Shown one piece after another: positions 61,165 through 64,000 of a DNA stretch of 64,000 bases (within the stretch, counting starts at the first letter, position 1; each line of letters begins with the position of its first letter). The notes below the pieces were generated by a model that saw only the letters and a program-made list of their open reading frames with translations, was not told the DNA's origin and ran no database searches. The DNA lies in contig NW_026516694.1 in assembly GCF_025766255.1 (NCBI RefSeq), positions 124,001-188,000 of the forward strand. The letters run 5' to 3'. The DNA is from Zychaea mexicana. Taxonomy: Eukaryota > Mucoromycota > Mucoromycetes > Mucorales > Lichtheimiaceae. A program made the position numbers and the translations under genes.

Positions 61165-61192
61165 GAACCGCAAAACCGCAAAACCGCAAAAC
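61165..61192. repeat. short tandem repeat of CGCAAAAC
   Basis: Three consecutive copies of an 8-base unit between the LINE remnant and the KDZ gene. Confidence 0.8.
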
Positions 61193-61308
61193 CTCGGAGC
61201 ATAAAAATACATGACCTGCTTTCCATTGTAGCAGTCGCATAAGCAGTAGCTCCAGTAAAAACGTGTCTTCACTCCTTCTCTTCTCCATTCTCAAAATTAC
61301 GAATAAAC

Positions 61309-64000
61309 ATGCCACCCAAACGAGCACCAGGTTTCGGCAGCAAGCCAAAAGTATCTTTTTCCAGCTACAGCAGAACTGGCGCGAAAAGAACTGTTAGAAT
61401 GGCGCAGCCTTTGTATCCTGGAGGCACGCCGAATGTCCCACCACCGCTTCGACAGCCATCATCAAAACGTTTAATCTTGCGCGATTAGGAAACTGATGCT
61501 GCTAATAAAAGAAGAAGAGCAGGCAACCGCTACCGTAACTGGGCAGCCATTCTCCCTTCCCTTCTTGCAGCATATAAGCAGGGTTATGGCATCGAGGAAC
61601 CCAAGCCTCAGGCTTTGGCTCCTATCGAGGATCTTCTTCTTTGCCCTTGCCCTGAGACAAAGAACAAAAAGAGAAGGCTATCACTTGCATTTACAAATGT
61701 GGTGGGTATACAACGAATAAACTATGACGATAACAGAACTATGTGCTAAAAGACGTGATCTGATCCAGGTAGTCGAGTTGCCAGAATCCAATACTGCAGC
61801 GAGTGCCTAGACCACTCATTGCCCGTGGTTTGATGCGTCGCCACCTCTTCCCTCTGACACCATCTGAGCCGAATCATGCCATACATGTCGAGCAAATGCG
61901 TAGTATGCACAACATGCACTATCTTTGTCGCGCTTCTGCTCATGCGATTGCCAACTGGGCCCGCGCAGAGTATCGCTACAAGGTATATTTAGACGAAAGA
62001 TACATTGATCAACTTAAACTTATCCTGTTTTCATCAAGCTACCGATACCTGCCACTTTTAAGCAGCGACTTAGCGAAGCACTCCCAATGTATGGGAGACT
62101 GATGCTTAGCTTAGAAAAGGATCTTAGAAACGGATCTGAGCTACAAAGAGCATGTCCGGCATGCATGTATATGGTAAGTTTGTGCTGTGTTGAAGTTGTA
62201 GTACTGTCGTGTTAATATATTGAGGTGGCAATCATCTACATCCTACTAGTCTGGTCCCAAAATTGTCGCTGCAGACGGTAACATGCAACTACGACGCTTT
62301 GCGAAAACGAAGGACCCAAAAGACGTCGCATTTACTGATCAAGAAGAAGTGGATTGGTATTGGGTTAAAGATAACCAAGTCGTCCAATACCGTAACGCAG
62401 TAAGTTTTTACTTGTCAGATGACAAGAAGCATCATTCTTTCAGTTCCAGCTTAAAATGTATTGTTATCTGTGGTTAGGCAACTGATGGCTGTAGCACGTG
62501 GCAAGCTCTCGAGAAGGGCCGCGGGCGTACCGATCATCTAGATCAAAATGGTGCATTTGCATGCACTTGTGGCCATGGCCTTCCTCTGGCCATTACAGAC
62601 ATTACAACGCCTGGTGAACAGTAAGTCAATCTTATTATTATGGCGACATTATTCAGAGTTCAGATCTCTGATCTATTAATTGTTAGATTCACCTACATCC
62701 TTAGTTGCTTGAAAAAAGTAACTGAGATGTCATTATATGGATCGAACATTCGCATCATGTATGACGTCGGTTGCAAAATTCGAAAAGCATTACAGGTTGG
62801 TTCTACAAATCACTTTTAGTATTAGATCAAATGCAGAGATACTCATGTCTCGTTAATAGGAATCGTTGGATTGTATTAAGGATGTCCCTATTGCTGTCGG
62901 TATATTCTACATCACTGGACATGCCCCACGGTGCCAGATCCACTACCATCCTCGCCTCAAGGAAGGGTGGGGAATACAGGATGGTGAGCATCTTGAACGG
63001 CTCTAGTCTTTCCTCAATAGATTTGTTGCCATGACACGCAACATGTCGTCTCTCAACAGACGGCTCACCTTGACTATTGCTCTTGACTTTTACATGCAGC
63101 AAAGAACAGACAATATTGGTACCATATTTTATCGCTTTACTGATTCATCGCTCATAGAATACATTATTTATACTTGTCATTCTAATAGGTGTGAACCTCC
63201 GGCGTAAGTATAAACGCGCTTTGGAACTTAAATCCGATGCTTTGAAGACACTTTTGAAAGCCGGCATTCAAGAAGGTGACGAGAATTCTCTTGCATCAAT
63301 GGCAAGGAAATGGAAGGAGCACGTGGATGAGACGGTTCAGAGGGACACAAACAACACCCGTCAAGGAGGAAGAATTGGTGCCGCCAGTAGGGCTGTGGAG
63401 AACCTGCGCCTGGCCATTGGCATCTATGACCTCATAGAGAGAGCCTTTAAACAGCAGGGAAATGGTACGTATCGATGATCCCTTCATCACATACGTTAGA
63501 AAAATTAATATGCAATAATAATATCTTGTAGGCCACAACCGAACCCAAAATCTAGCAGGGCAAAGAAAAGCCGCCCGTGCTCAAGTCGAAAAACAATTCA
63601 ATAACTATCTTGAAAAGCTTTCAGTGGGTCCACTTTTTGGTAAGGACGTTTTTGTACACGTACACCTAGATCTGTTACTAACATGACAAACATAATAACA
63701 GGCTTCGAGCTTTATCCCGACTCTAGCACAGTGCTGAAAAAAAACAGCCACTTTCGTTTCCGTTGTAACATTATTTCGCCTGTGGAAACTAATACACCGT
63801 ATGACGCGTTTCACGGTTTAAGAAGAGCAAACGAAGAGCTTGAGCTGCTGAAGGTGAGAACTGTGATGAAAGATTAGTTACATAACGTTGTTTCTAATAT
63901 GCAAACAACAACAAAAAAGGACGAAGCCTCTTCGGTGATCAAGTTCGGCCATAACGTTATAAGTAAGCTTCAAGAGGCCATTGCATCTGTGCCCGAAACT
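61309..64000 (+). CDS. KDZ-type (Kyakuja-Dileera-Zisupton) transposase, start damaged, 3' end outside the window
   Basis: A DNA-transposon transposase, continuing past base 64000. ATG at 61309 starts a basic leader (MPPKRAPGFGSKPKVSF), but a TAG at 61486-61488 and shifts near 61733 and 61810 interrupt the N-terminal part (CPCPETKNKKRR, then RRHLFPLTPSEPNHAIHVEQ). From 61982 the exons are clean: 62039-62173, 62250-62399, 62478-62620, 62687-62795, 62860-63118, 63189-63464, 63532-63639, 63702-63853 and 63920 onward. Family signatures are ACPACM followed by ADGNMQLRRFA, FACTCGHGLPLAITD, IRIMYDVGCKIR, and the block TGHAPRCQIHYHPRLKEGWG then DGEHLERLWSFLNRFVAMT. Either the copy is a pseudogene or the N-terminal exons are spliced in a way I could not resolve. 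Confidence 0.82.

Overview
The window is nuclear DNA of a filamentous fungus. Genes are compact and intron-rich: up to 21 exons, with introns mostly about 50-130 nt, GT-AG borders and CTAAC/CTGAC-like branch sites. The conserved proteins are fungal in type, and the set of KDZ, Helitron and LINE elements plus a lineage-restricted hypothetical family points to an early-diverging lineage, most likely Mucoromycota/Mucorales. That placement is an inference from protein character, not from a marker gene. For most genes I assembled exons by hand and checked that the summed exon lengths keep the reading frame.

Housekeeping half (1-40.5 kb). After the 3' end of an unidentified gene come, on the + strand, an mRNA export receptor (MEX67/NXF1 type), a PPG1-like PP2A-family phosphatase, an inositol polyphosphate multikinase, the cohesin loader SCC2/NIPBL, an MFS drug:H+ antiporter, a secreted subtilisin-like protease and glutamate decarboxylase. 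A minus-strand block follows: a PHD-finger protein, the peroxin PEX14, and a TRM2/TRMT2A-type tRNA m5U methyltransferase. Next are a small + strand protein with a canonical PCNA-binding (PIP) box, then minus-strand genes for a large unknown protein with possible beta-trefoil repeats, NADPH-cytochrome P450 reductase, and a GH47 alpha-1,2-mannosidase. These are unrelated core functions (RNA export, phosphorylation signalling, chromosome cohesion, peroxisome import, ER redox and glycosylation), with no sign of a biosynthetic cluster.

Transposon-rich half (40.5-64 kb). Ordinary genes stop abruptly at the GH47 start. What follows is a 2.2 kb gene-poor stretch, a roughly 2.85 kb segment present twice as a nearly identical direct repeat (42.73-45.58 and 55.02-57.95 kb), and between the copies a Helitron with a broken Rep-helicase gene, a roughly 0.9 kb extremely AT-rich block and a broken member of a hypothetical gene family. 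Each repeat copy starts exactly at a fold-back MITE with CAGTAG-type terminal inverted repeats and flanking TA. Copy B abuts a minus-strand LINE remnant, and beyond that a KDZ-type transposase gene runs off the right edge. The Helitron, the LINE and the start of the KDZ gene all carry frameshifts or stops, while long stretches of each stay open, so inactivation looks recent.

No rRNA, convincing tRNA, CRISPR array or viral gene was found.
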